64,000 nucleotides of DNA from Streptomyces bauhiniae. GTDB lineage: Bacteria; Actinomycetota; Actinomycetes; Streptomycetales; Streptomycetaceae. The position numbers were made by a program, and so were the translations under genes. Shown here piece by piece: positions 51,266 to 59,994 of the stretch. The first letter of the stretch is position 1, and every line of letters begins with the position of its first letter. The stretch is taken from NCBI RefSeq assembly GCF_004784475.1, contig NZ_SRRT01000012.1, positions 1-64,000 on the forward strand, read 5' to 3'. Under the pieces are notes generated by a model that made no database searches, was not told the origin of the DNA, and saw only the letters and a program-made list of their open reading frames with translations.

Positions 51266-51400
51266 CTAACTTCCGTTTCCAGGGCGTTTGTTGGGTCGGT
51301 AGCTGGGGCCGTTCATGATGACCTGGTGGCTGGCGTTGATCAGCCGGTCCATCAGCGACTCGGCGACGACCGGGTTGGGGAAGAGGGGATACCAGTCGCT
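51266..51400 (-). pseudogene. istB (IS21 helper ATPase), C-terminal fragment
   Basis: FPNPVVAESLMDRLINASHQ and VIMNGPSYRPNKR are typical of the IstB C-terminus. Upstream codons turn into unrelated sequence, so the ATPase domain is missing. Confidence 0.75.
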
Positions 51401-51615
51401 ACACCCTGCATGGAGCGGAGTGGCTCTATTGAGTGGCACAGCGGCAGGTCGCCGCCACGTGGCCCGGGACGGCGACGTACGCCTCGGTGCGCTGGACACG
51501 CGCGTGTCCACGCTCATTGCGGTGTCGCGTCTCGCAGCGGGCGGAAAGGCACTCTGGTGCCTGACGGGTACTCAGCGGACAATCGGTGCACATTCTGTTG
51601 AGCGAGGGGGCCAGC

Positions 51616-52731
51616 ATGGGTGTTCTGTGGCCGTTGGAGCCTGCTACGGCAGCCAAGCATCGCCTCTACCAGCGATATCTCGATGCGTGGTGGCCGATCC
51701 TGTTGCAGACGTCGCAGCGGACCGGATACAGCAGGCCCCGGGTGACACTGCTGGACGCGTTCGCGGGACCGGGGCGGTACGAGGGCGGAGAGCCGGGTTC
51801 CCCGGTGTTCATCCTGGACCGGCTGCTGAACCACACCGCCGTCGACCGGATGAACCTCACTCCTCAGCGGGTGCGTCTGGTCTTCATCGAGAAGGACCGG
51901 GCCCGGCACGAGCACCTTGTGTCCGAACTGACCGGCCGGTTCGGCGACCTGTCCAAGCTGCCGGTGCGGGTGGAGGTCCGGCGCGGGGAGGCGGGACGGG
52001 ACAGCATCGCGGTGCTGACGGAGCTGGGTGCGTGGGGCCATCCCATTCTCGGGATCTTCGACAGCTGGGGCAGCGTGAACGTGCCGCTGGAGGTGACGCG
52101 CAGGATAGCCCGCAACCGTTCAAGCGAGATCATCACCACTTTCGGGCCCAACTGGTTCAGCCGCAGGGAAGAGCTCAACGCGGACGTCCTCGACACGGTC
52201 TTCGGCGGCCGCCAGCACTGGGTGCCGGCCGCGGACGAGGCCCGGCCCGATGAGCGATGGCGGGCGTGGCTGGGCACGTACCGCAGCGCGCTGCGGCGAG
52301 CCGGCTTCGCCTACCAGCTGCAGTTCCGGCTGGTACCGCGCACCGGACAGCCGCTGTATCTGGTCTTCGGTACCGGCAGCGATGCGGGGCTGAAGGCGAT
52401 GAAGGAAGCGATGTGGAAGGTCGACGACCGCGACGGTGAAAGCTTCCAGGATCCCCGCACGCGCGGCGCCCAGCCCATCGGGCAACTCGACCTCTTCCAG
52501 GCGTTCGAGACGTCCGACCCGGAACTGCTGGAGCTGGTAGCACAGCGGCTCACGGCTGGTCCCGCCACAGTGGAGGCGGTCGGACAGTGGCTGCTGACCG
52601 AGACTTCCCGCTGGATGCCCACGCACGCGTTGAAGACGGTGCGGCAGATGCGCCAGGACGGCTCCATCGTGGTCCTGTCGTCGGGCAAGCTCACCACCAA
52701 GAGCCAAGTGAGCCTCCCCGCTGCTGCCTGA
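51616..52731 (+). CDS. tcmP: TcmP, three-Cys-motif partner protein
   Basis: In this 371-aa protein, ATG 51616 follows GAGGGGG. It has the features of the three-Cys-motif partner family: an N-terminal AAKHRLYQRYLDAWWPILLQ, a Rossmann-like LLDAFAGPGRYEGGEPGSP (SAM-dependent methyltransferase-type loop), LVFIEKDRAR, and ILGIFDSWGSVNVP. The C-terminus contains a winged-helix-like segment. The pairing with the convergent three-Cys-motif gene 11 bp away supports the call. The pair is recurrent on mobile elements; its activity is not established to my knowledge. Confidence 0.82.
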   Translation: MGVLWPLEPATAAKHRLYQRYLDAWWPILLQTSQRTGYSRPRVTLLDAFAGPGRYEGGEPGSPVFILDRLLNHTAVDRMNLTPQRVRLVFIEKDRARHEHLVSELTGRFGDLSKLPVRVEVRRGEAGRDSIAVLTELGAWGHPILGIFDSWGSVNVPLEVTRRIARNRSSEIITTFGPNWFSRREELNADVLDTVFGGRQHWVPAADEARPDERWRAWLGTYRSALRRAGFAYQLQFRLVPRTGQPLYLVFGTGSDAGLKAMKEAMWKVDDRDGESFQDPRTRGAQPIGQLDLFQAFETSDPELLELVAQRLTAGPATVEAVGQWLLTETSRWMPTHALKTVRQMRQDGSIVVLSSGKLTTKSQVSLPAAA

Positions 52732-52742
52732 CGCCCGGCTGT

Positions 52743-53510
52743 TCAGGCCGGGGTGCGGTCCCGGGCCTGGGGGTACTCCCGTACCCGTAGCTCGGCGGGG
52801 AAGCGGTCGATGTCTTTGTGGTGGGTCTTGTTCCAGCACGAGCCGAGCTGCTTGACGAACGGCACCGTCCCAGCCTTCCTGCACTGCTCGACGATGCCGC
52901 TGGCCCAGGCCAGGTCCATCGGCCGGGCGCCCGGTCCGGACTCGCCACCGACGATCGCCCAGTCGATGCCGTCCAGATCCAAACCCGCGAGCGGGCCGAG
53001 CAGGGGCTCACACGACAGAAACCGCACCGACGCCGGCACCAGGCGCAGATCGTCCACCCGCGGCAATTCCTTCGCACTCTCCACTGACACACCCATCCAC
53101 AGATTGGCTGGCCACTGCAGCTGGTTGGCGACCTGTCGCAGTCGCCGCGCCCTCTTGGTCAGGACCTGATAAGTGTGCTGCGGCGTCGCCGCCATCACAT
53201 CGAAGACGCGCTGCACGTAGTCCAGGGGGACGCGGGCGTGGAAGAGATCGCTCATAGAGTTCACGAACACCGTGCGCGGAGTGCGCCAGCCCAGTGGCAT
53301 CTGAAGCGCCTGCGGATGCACGGTCAGCCCGAAACCCGGACCAGAGGTACGGGGATCTCCGTCGTTCTGGTATTTCGCCGACCCCATCGCCTTCAGCCGC
53401 TTGGCGAGCGTGAGCGCGTAGCAGTTGTCACATCCCTCCGACACCCGGTCGCAGCCCGTCGTCGGATTCCAGGTCGCCTCGGTCCACTCGATAGAACTAC
53501 GGTCACTCAT
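52743..53510 (-). CDS. Three-Cys-motif (Gp37/Gp68, DUF5131-like) protein
   Basis: In this 255-aa product, ATG 53510 follows AGGGGGAG. It starts SIEWTEATWNPTTGCDRVSE with the three cysteines C-x6-C-x2-C (GCDRVSEGCDNC) near residue 20. Later motifs include VFVNSMSDLFH, YQVLTKRARR, SVESAKELPRVD and IVGGESGPGARPM. These are typical of the phage Gp37/Gp68 family, a radical-SAM-like TIM barrel. A perfect LexA box lies 135 bp upstream. Confidence 0.85.
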   Translation of the reverse strand: MSDRSSIEWTEATWNPTTGCDRVSEGCDNCYALTLAKRLKAMGSAKYQNDGDPRTSGPGFGLTVHPQALQMPLGWRTPRTVFVNSMSDLFHARVPLDYVQRVFDVMAATPQHTYQVLTKRARRLRQVANQLQWPANLWMGVSVESAKELPRVDDLRLVPASVRFLSCEPLLGPLAGLDLDGIDWAIVGGESGPGARPMDLAWASGIVEQCRKAGTVPFVKQLGSCWNKTHHKDIDRFPAELRVREYPQARDRTPA

Positions 53511-54351
53511 CGCTCCCCCTCCGCCCTCATGCCCGAGCCGCCTCGGCGCCCGCGGCGCGCTGCCTAACGATGCCGCACCCACCGCAGTAGCGGGACGCGC
53601 ACACGGGTATGCGGCCCTTTCTGACTTCTCCCGACTCTATTAATCGAACCTCTGTTCGAACCAGATGTCGAGGGCAACTCTCGACCGAGCCGCACACAGC
53701 ACGGGCGAGACAGTCTCATCCGGGCCGCATCAACCACAGCCACGACGGCGTCCGAGTCAGGGCATGCCGTCCGGACAGAGCCAGCACACCAAGGACGACG
53801 AACGAGGCGTCGCGCCAGCGGCGGCCGCCCTCCTGCCGCATCCGAAAGACCCCTCACCCAGCCACATCACGGCGAGTTCAGCACCGCTTAGGCCCGCCAC
53901 CGTTTCCTACGACACACCCTCGCCGCCTGCGCGCAGGGACTGCGGGTTTCGCTTCCTGTGCCCCACCGCCTCGGCATCAACACACTGCAAACGTCGACCA
54001 GTTCGCCAGGCTGTTAGCGCACACGGTGCAGGCCCAACAAAGGCCCGGACAGAACGACGGCCAACGACCTCAGCTCCGCGCACAAGAACACAATGCCAGC
54101 GCTCCAATGACCGCTACTACCGGCGGCTCCCCCACGCTGAGCGGTCAAGGCTCGTAGCGAGCAGCCTTTGAAAAGTCCGAGGTCAGGAGCATTAAAGGCG
54201 TCACGCTGGAAAAGCTACCCGCCGGTAACGCTCGGCACGTTCGGCTCACCAAGCAGAGCAACGCGCAGGTGAGCATCGCAAATCCACTCATCCTGAAGAG
54301 GGCCGCAACAGCCGCACTATCGCGCTGCGCCCGGACACCGAGAACAACGTC
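53511..54351. other. Intergenic region with SOS box and decayed 5' part of the second pPIWI-RE gene
   Basis: The LexA box is at 53644-53659. Between ~54170 and 54350, plus-strand frames show patches such as GVTLEKLPAGNARHVRLTKQ and NSRTIALRPDTENN, then lead into the pPIWI-RE frame. These look like frameshifted remains of its missing N-terminal part. From 53660 to 54170 no convincing gene is seen. Confidence 0.5.
53644..53659. promoter_or_regulatory. Perfect LexA (SOS) box
   Basis: TCGAAC, four bases, GTTCGA: a 16-bp palindrome matching the actinobacterial SOS box. On the minus strand it is followed by TAATAG, a plausible -10, placing the box over the promoter of the three-Cys-motif gene. Confidence 0.8.
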
Positions 54352-56562
54352 ATGGTCTGGGACGCCGAGCACCTGTGGTCGAACAACTGGCTCGACGCCC
54401 GCCCCGCCAAGGACAAGAAGAACGACAGCCTCGAGAGGGATGCCGAGGAGGCCCAGGAGCCGGAGGAGTGGAAGATCCGGCGGCACTACGCCGCGCTGCG
54501 AGTGGAGGTAGCGATGAAGTCGCTGCACTCGCTTCCTGTACCGCTGGTGGTCCTGACGCCTCGGGTTTCCCGGCTGAGCAATCAGATCAACAGCGCTCGC
54601 ACCGCGTGGTGGGCGCCGCGTTCACCCAGCCGCCCGCTGCTCTGCGTGAACCTGGGCGGCAAGGGCAAGTACACCCACCTCGAGCACACCAGCCGTCTGG
54701 CTCTCGACGCGTGGGTGCGGCTGATGGACGAGCCTGTATTCCCCCGCGGCCTCAAGGACACCGAGTTCCTGCCCGTCAGCGCCATGGATCTGTCCGACGA
54801 ACCCGGCGACTTCCGTGCGCTCATCCCCTTTTCGAAATCGTTCCCTCTCGGTAAGGGTGTAGGCCTGCACACCGTCACCGCCCTCGCCGAGCACTTGTCC
54901 GCCGTCACCGGCCAGGACCTCGTCAGCGGCACCCAGGTCGCCAAGGTCCTCTCGGTGGCCGCCCGCAAGACCGAGTACGGCCGTGACGCCACTCTGCTCG
55001 ACGACACCGATCTCAAGGACATCATGGCCGCCGCGGGCTGCTCAAAGCTGCGCGTCCTGGCCCTGTACCAGCACCAGGAGATGCGCACCCGCATGCAGCG
55101 TCTGCTGGCCTACCACTTCGGTCGGCCCGATCTCGCAGACGGCATGCCCGACGACGAGATCGTTCAACTCGGCTGCCACACCGAGGTGCTGCTGCACCGG
55201 GCCCCTCAGCTGCTGTCCCACGGCGAGCACCATGACCGTCGCGGTGAGCTCACCGACGCCCTGCCCGGTCTCGCAGCCGAGGACACCGGAGTCCTGGCCC
55301 TGGTCGAGACCGAGTATGACGCCAAGGAGTGGCGCCGCCAGCGCCGCGCCGCCCGCCGCGAGGAGGAAGGCACCGTCGACCCCTACGCACTGGATGCCAA
55401 GCCGGAGGTCTCCCGGCACCTGGCCCGTCACGGCGTACTCGCCCAGTTCCTCACCCCCGAAACTAGAAAGCGGCGCTCGAAGAAGAAAGAGCGCGAGGCC
55501 GCATCCCCACTGGAGGCCCTCGGCATGGAACTTGCCGCGGACTTCCCCGGCCACCACGCCATCGGCGACATGCTGCGCTCCGCCGGCCTGGTCCACCCCC
55601 GTCTGACCCGCGCGATCTCCACCGGAAGCGGCCTCAAGGACCGCGTCGCCCACCTCGGCCTGCACATGCGCGCCCAGCTCGGCGACAAGCACGTCAACCG
55701 CACCGAGGAACCCAAGCTCATGTGGATCCTCACCGCGTTCGTGCCGGTCAGCGGGCACTGGAAGGCGCTGGCCTACCTGCCCGCCCATCGAGGCGGCAGC
55801 GGCGGCTGGTTCAACTACGCCCGCGCCCAGGCGCTGTCGCGCAGCCATCCCATCCCCGAGGGCAGCCGCGGCGACGACACCCTGCCCCGCCGCATCGACC
55901 ACGCCCTGTACGAGCTGAGCCGGCACCTCGAGTGCGGCTACGTCCTCTACGTCTCAGGAGACTCCACCCGGCCCGTCTGGCCGCTGCTGGCGAACAAGAA
56001 CGCCGACCTGCTCCCCGACAACGACGGTTTGGCCAACGGCAGGCCGGCGCTGCCCGGCGCCACCCTCGCTCCCGAGCACCGGCCGCAAGCGGTCATCCGC
56101 ACCACCTCCAGCGCCGACCCGAGCATCCCGCTGCCCGCGCTCTTCCACGAGATCGACGAGGACGGCAACGTCAGCGACGGCGACAAGACCAGCAACGCAC
56201 TGTTCCAACTCGACGGCACCGCCACCACGTTTCTCATGAGCCGCCGCCCGCACCAGATGGACGGCAAGACCCCCTCGGCCAAGTCAGGCCGCACGCAGGG
56301 GCGCTGGGCGTGCGACGACAAGGAGCAGCAGGCCGAGACCTGGTTCAACCTCACCGCGACCGAAATCGCTGTCATCCACCACCCCGACAACGCGAAAGCC
56401 CTCCCCTACGCCCTGACCGCCGCGAGGCTGTGCAACCACGCCCTGGCCTGGGAGCACCGCACCCGCCACCCCCTGCCCATCCACTCCGCCATCCAGATGG
56501 ACAAAAACCACCCCGAATACCGGCGCACCATCGACTGGGACAGCGACGACGCCAGCGGATGA
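54352..56562 (+). CDS. Second pPIWI-RE protein, N-terminally truncated and orphan
   Basis: 736 codons are open from ATG 54352, about 200-250 fewer than a full pPIWI-RE protein. The RNase H-fold C-terminal half is complete and similar in order to the 6686 protein: WPLLANKNADLLPDNDGLAN, PLPALFHEIDEDGN, then WFNLTATEIAVIHHPDNAKA and HPLPIHSAIQMDKN at the end. The N-terminal X module begins in the middle (VMVWDAEHLWSNNWLD), with coding-like debris upstream. There is no ribosome-binding site, helicase or nuclease beside it. It is either a dying gene or a stand-alone MID-PIWI protein. It is clearly diverged from the first copy. Confidence 0.78.
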   Translation: MVWDAEHLWSNNWLDARPAKDKKNDSLERDAEEAQEPEEWKIRRHYAALRVEVAMKSLHSLPVPLVVLTPRVSRLSNQINSARTAWWAPRSPSRPLLCVNLGGKGKYTHLEHTSRLALDAWVRLMDEPVFPRGLKDTEFLPVSAMDLSDEPGDFRALIPFSKSFPLGKGVGLHTVTALAEHLSAVTGQDLVSGTQVAKVLSVAARKTEYGRDATLLDDTDLKDIMAAAGCSKLRVLALYQHQEMRTRMQRLLAYHFGRPDLADGMPDDEIVQLGCHTEVLLHRAPQLLSHGEHHDRRGELTDALPGLAAEDTGVLALVETEYDAKEWRRQRRAARREEEGTVDPYALDAKPEVSRHLARHGVLAQFLTPETRKRRSKKKEREAASPLEALGMELAADFPGHHAIGDMLRSAGLVHPRLTRAISTGSGLKDRVAHLGLHMRAQLGDKHVNRTEEPKLMWILTAFVPVSGHWKALAYLPAHRGGSGGWFNYARAQALSRSHPIPEGSRGDDTLPRRIDHALYELSRHLECGYVLYVSGDSTRPVWPLLANKNADLLPDNDGLANGRPALPGATLAPEHRPQAVIRTTSSADPSIPLPALFHEIDEDGNVSDGDKTSNALFQLDGTATTFLMSRRPHQMDGKTPSAKSGRTQGRWACDDKEQQAETWFNLTATEIAVIHHPDNAKALPYALTAARLCNHALAWEHRTRHPLPIHSAIQMDKNHPEYRRTIDWDSDDASG

Positions 56563-56681
56563 CCCACGGAAGCGATGCATGCGCGCGGCCACCGGTGGCG
56601 GCATGCCACCGCGACAGGGCCCGTGCGGTCGGCTGCGCGGGGCTGGAAACGGGCTGGAGGCCGGAGAAAACTGCGGGTCTG

Positions 56682-58089
56682 CTATCGGCGGAAGCCTCGT
56701 CGGGGATCGCGGGCCGCACCGTTGTCGGAGGGCTCAAACCAGGCGTCCACACGGAGGGCTCCCGCTCCCAGGCGCTGGTTCGCCGGATTGTCGGGATCCT
56801 CAATCCCAGCAAGGGAGGCGTCGAAGAGCGTCAGAACGTCGTGGTCCTGGAAGAGGAGGTCGGCGCAGCCATCCCAGCTGTAGTCGTCCTCGTGCCGGGG
56901 CGGGGTGTGGTGTTCATCGTCCGCGGGCCGGTCCTCAAGGTAGGCGGGGGCGTCCTCGATGGCCAGATGGAGGGCCATTTCCTCGGCGGTGCAGGTGGGT
57001 TCGGGCCAGCGGCCCTTGTTCAGGGCGTCAGCGAGGTCGTCGAAGGCCCTGGCCATCCGCCGACGCCAGCGGTGATCAGCGGACCGGGTCAGCGGGGGGA
57101 GACGATCGAAGACGGCCCAGCCGGTGGAGTGAGCGTCCGGCAGGTACTGATCGCCCAGCCGCGCGGCGTCGTCGAAGGCCTGGTCTGCGAGGACAGACAG
57201 GGCCGTGGCTCAGCAGGTCAGCAGTGCGAGGGGTCAGCTGCCATCCGCAGGTCTCGCAGTCTTCCGACTTGCCGGCGCAGTCGCACTCGCGGATTGGGAA
57301 CAGCGCCGCGAAGTTCGGTGTCGACGTCTTGGCAGCGGGGCGGCTGCGCTCGTAGCGCAGCCGCCATCCGTGGTGGAACCGGATCGCCACCGGGGACGGG
57401 TTCCAGTCGGCGAGTTCGTCCCCGTCCTCGGGGCTGAGGACTTCGGCGACGCTCTGGTCCTCCAGGGTCTGTGCGCCGGGGACATTCAGATCGTCGGTGA
57501 GCGTCATGACGGCGCCGACGAGGTCACGCGGATCGTCGTCTCCCAGGTCGGTTGCCTGCAAAGGCTCCCATCCGAGATCGGTGGCGGCCCGGATCAGGGC
57601 GTCCTCGTCGGTGACATGGAACTCATACAGGCGGGCGATCCGCACGACCTTCCCCGGCAGGTTTTTGAGCCGCGGGTGGCTGGACGGCTCGAACGGCACG
57701 GGCGCGGCATCCTGCGCACCGTCAGATTCGGGGTCTTCGGGTTCGACGACTTCGTAGAGCACTCCAGGGCCGGTCGGCCAGGTGCCGGTCGCGGAGTGGG
57801 TGACGGCCTGACGCAGCGAGCCAGCCGGCGCGTCGGGCATGACAGCGGTCAATGCCCGCAGTTCGTCGTCGGCGCACGTGGCCTCGCGCCTGGCCAGGAC
57901 ACGGCGCAGGATGTCGACGGTCTCGTGCGCGTGGTTGGGTTCCTTGCAGGTCAGGACCGCGGTCAGGGAACGGGGGCCGTGGTCGTGGTTGAGCAGGGCC
58001 ATCACGCGGCTCTTGCTGGGGGTGTGCTCGCAAAGGAAGTCGACGGCCTGGGCTGTACGGGCAATGCGGTCATAGCGAAGTCTCCACAT
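56682..58089 (-). pseudogene. Zinc-knuckle hypothetical gene with a frameshift
   Basis: From ATG 58089 the frame encodes ~297 residues: MWRLRYDRIARTAQAVDFLC, a KVVRIARLYEFHVTDEDALI segment, and CDCAGKSEDCETCGWQLTPR with a four-Cys cluster. At about 57195 the frame shifts. Protein-like sequence resumes as ATALSVLADQAFDDAARLGD and continues through YSWDGCADLLFQDHD to 56682. One indel therefore splits a ~465-residue protein. The family is unknown to me. It is convergent with the truncated pPIWI-RE gene. Confidence 0.6.
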
Positions 58090-58854
58090 GGCATGTCCGT
58101 GCACGGCCCGAACGGCGGGCGTGCCGGGCACGGAAATGGGATACCCGCTGGTTGACGCGGTACGAGCGCATCCCCGGGCGGTGGAAAGGAAGTTGGTGGG
58201 GTCGGCTGGTGCCATCGCTGCGAACGACGGCCCGGGCCTGACTGGACAACACCGTACCCTGGCTGGCGCCGGCTCATCCGCCGATTCGGCAGACCGCTCC
58301 GTCAGACGCCCGGGCCGCTGCAGCGCGACAGGCTGGAATTCGGCTGCTGGAGGCAAACTACTGAAGCGGGGCAGAGAAGTCGGAGGAGACATCAGCCGCA
58401 TCGTCGAGCAGGCACTCGCTCGGCCGTACGCCCACCAACGGCGGAACCCAGCCCGCTGAAGCCCCAAAAGCCCGGGAATCCTGTGCTTCCTCAGACCCGT
58501 CGGTGGCCTATCCGTGCCCTCCCCGAATCCGTCCGTTTCGGCAACGTCCCCATGCACTCTGGGCGAGCCCATGCCCAGGCGCGGATATCGAGGTGCCCTG
58601 AGCATGGTGGCTGCCGCACCGGCGGAGAAGCCGAGCCGCGCCAGTCCCGACAGCACTGGACTTCAATCCCGCCACAGCTTGCGGGCTCCGTTCTCCCGAA
58701 GGAGGGCGCACTCAATGCGGCGGCATGCCGGCATGGGCCTCACGGGCAACCAGCATGGCTGCGCAAGACCGCCGCCTCTGGTTGCGTTGGTGCTCGTTCT
58801 GCTGGCCAGGGAAGGCCCCAGGCCAGCAGAACGGACACTCGCCGAGGACAGGCC
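58090..58854. other. Gap without a recognisable gene
   Basis: About 765 bp. Several frames are open because of the GC content, but none has a good start, ribosome-binding site or recognisable sequence. No repeats or clear hairpins were noticed. Confidence 0.5.
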
Positions 58855-59346
58855 CTAGGCAGCCCGGCGTCGGCCTGGGCTGCGATCCCAACGCAGGGCA
58901 AAGGACCTGATGGACTCGGCCGTAAACACTGGCCCCGCACCGATACGCCCGATGGGGCGGGGGAAGTCCGGATGGCTGCCGTCCAATTGGGCCACCCTCT
59001 GCCGCGACACTTCTAGTGTCTGGGCTGCTTCCCGGTATCCCATCAACTCCTGTTCCCTCGGGTGATCGCGTTCGGCATCGGCCTGTCCCCCGGTGACCAC
59101 GCGCAGGTCCGTCAGGACGGGAACCGCACCGAGCGCGGCCTCCAAAGCCCGGTTGACCGCCGCTAGTGCCGCCTGTGTCGCGGTCACCAGGTCAGGTGCC
59201 GCCAGCCTCCACATCAAGAAGAGCTGCCGACGCCCCTCCTCGAAGCGGACACCGCCGGGGATTCGCCGGTGTAGTTCCTCATACTGCTCCTCCTCCAAGG
59301 CGCCGACGGCATCAGCGGTGACCGATGCCCTCCACTCCTGTTCCAT
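58855..59346 (-). CDS. HTH (excisionase-like) DNA-binding protein (163 aa)
   Basis: ATG 59346 follows AAGGAGAAGGAC. The C-terminal third has a MerR/excisionase-type HTH: ELMGYREAAQTLEVSRQRVA then DFPRPIGRIGAGPVFTAESI, with the FPxPxxxxGxGPVW-like wing signature. The N-terminal part is helical and unrecognised. It lies downstream of the 59441 gene, separated by a terminator-like hairpin. Confidence 0.75.
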   Translation of the reverse strand: MEQEWRASVTADAVGALEEEQYEELHRRIPGGVRFEEGRRQLFLMWRLAAPDLVTATQAALAAVNRALEAALGAVPVLTDLRVVTGGQADAERDHPREQELMGYREAAQTLEVSRQRVAQLDGSHPDFPRPIGRIGAGPVFTAESIRSFALRWDRSPGRRRAA

Positions 59347-59403
59347 GTCCTTCTCCTTTGCCTGTGGGGTGGGATCGTGTGGCGCTTGCGGATGAGCAGG
59401 AGG

Positions 59404-59430
59404 GCGGGGGCCCGGCCTTCTGGCCCCCGC
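59404..59430 (-). terminator. Hairpin terminator between two minus-strand genes
   Basis: GCGGGGGCC (59404-59412) pairs with GGCCCCCGC (59422-59430) across a 9-base loop, about 10 bases after the 59441 gene stop. Confidence 0.65.
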
Positions 59431-59440
59431 TTCCGCCTGG

Positions 59441-59641
59441 CTAGTCTCCCGGCGGGAAGGCCAGCCCCGCGCCGTTCAGCAGCTTGATCAGGTCCAGCCA
59501 CTCGCCCGGAGTCTCCGGCGTGCGGTAGTACGTGATCATGGTGCCGCCCCGGGAAAACATCCACATACCGCTGCCGGTCTGCCGGCTCTTGAAACCCTGG
59601 GTGTCAAGAGCCGCGAGGAGCGCGCCCATCCGGTCCGTCAT
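59441..59641 (-). CDS. Small hypothetical protein (66 aa)
   Basis: ATG 59641 is preceded by GGAGG. The product (MTDRMGALLAALDTQGFKSR, then TGSGMWMFSRGGTMITYYRT) has the pattern of a small alpha/beta protein. A TTGACT hexamer about 30 bp upstream could be a promoter element. No family recognised. Confidence 0.65.
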   Translation of the reverse strand: MTDRMGALLAALDTQGFKSRQTGSGMWMFSRGGTMITYYRTPETPGEWLDLIKLLNGAGLAFPPGD

Positions 59642-59994
59642 TCCGATTCCACCTCCAACCCTTTCCAAAGTCAAGAGATATCGGGCGCACCGTACCCCTA
59701 ACCCTTGCCATCGGCAAGATATGCAGGTCGAGAGGCCGGGGTCCGCTGCGGCACCGGTCCCCCTGTCCACCGGGAGGGTGCCCACGCAGCATCTGAGCTC
59801 CTGGTCCCTCGGGCGGTCGCCCGCCTCGATGGAGCCCGCCGCCGAACTTGGCTGGGTGATGTCGGGATGTTCGCCTGAACGCCGCGGGGCGTTGCCGGCA
59901 GCCCTGGTCAGCAGGAAACGCGCGAGGCGGCGGGCCGACCGACGCCGAGAAGGCCCGGCAGGGAGCGGATCCGGCCGGAGGACGGAGGCTGGCG
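59642..59994. other. Intergenic region without a recognisable gene
   Basis: About 350 bp between the 66-aa gene and the SEC-C gene. I see no gene or structure of note. Confidence 0.5.

Larger units (their letters stand above)
50773..51400 (-). mobile_element. Truncated IS21-family element carrying a passenger gene
   Basis: GGTCACGTAATTCCCC occurs twice (50781-50796 and 50805-50820, period 24), like the transposase-binding direct repeats at IS21 ends. On the other side, 51266-51400 encodes the C-terminal ~43 residues of IstB. The 50867-51235 gene lies between them. istA and most of istB are gone. Confidence 0.6.

Noticed and set aside
53665..54171. A 168-codon plus-strand gene after the LexA box
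   Set aside because: Composition is Pro/Arg/Ser/His-rich without globular pattern and no ribosome-binding site; more likely non-coding.
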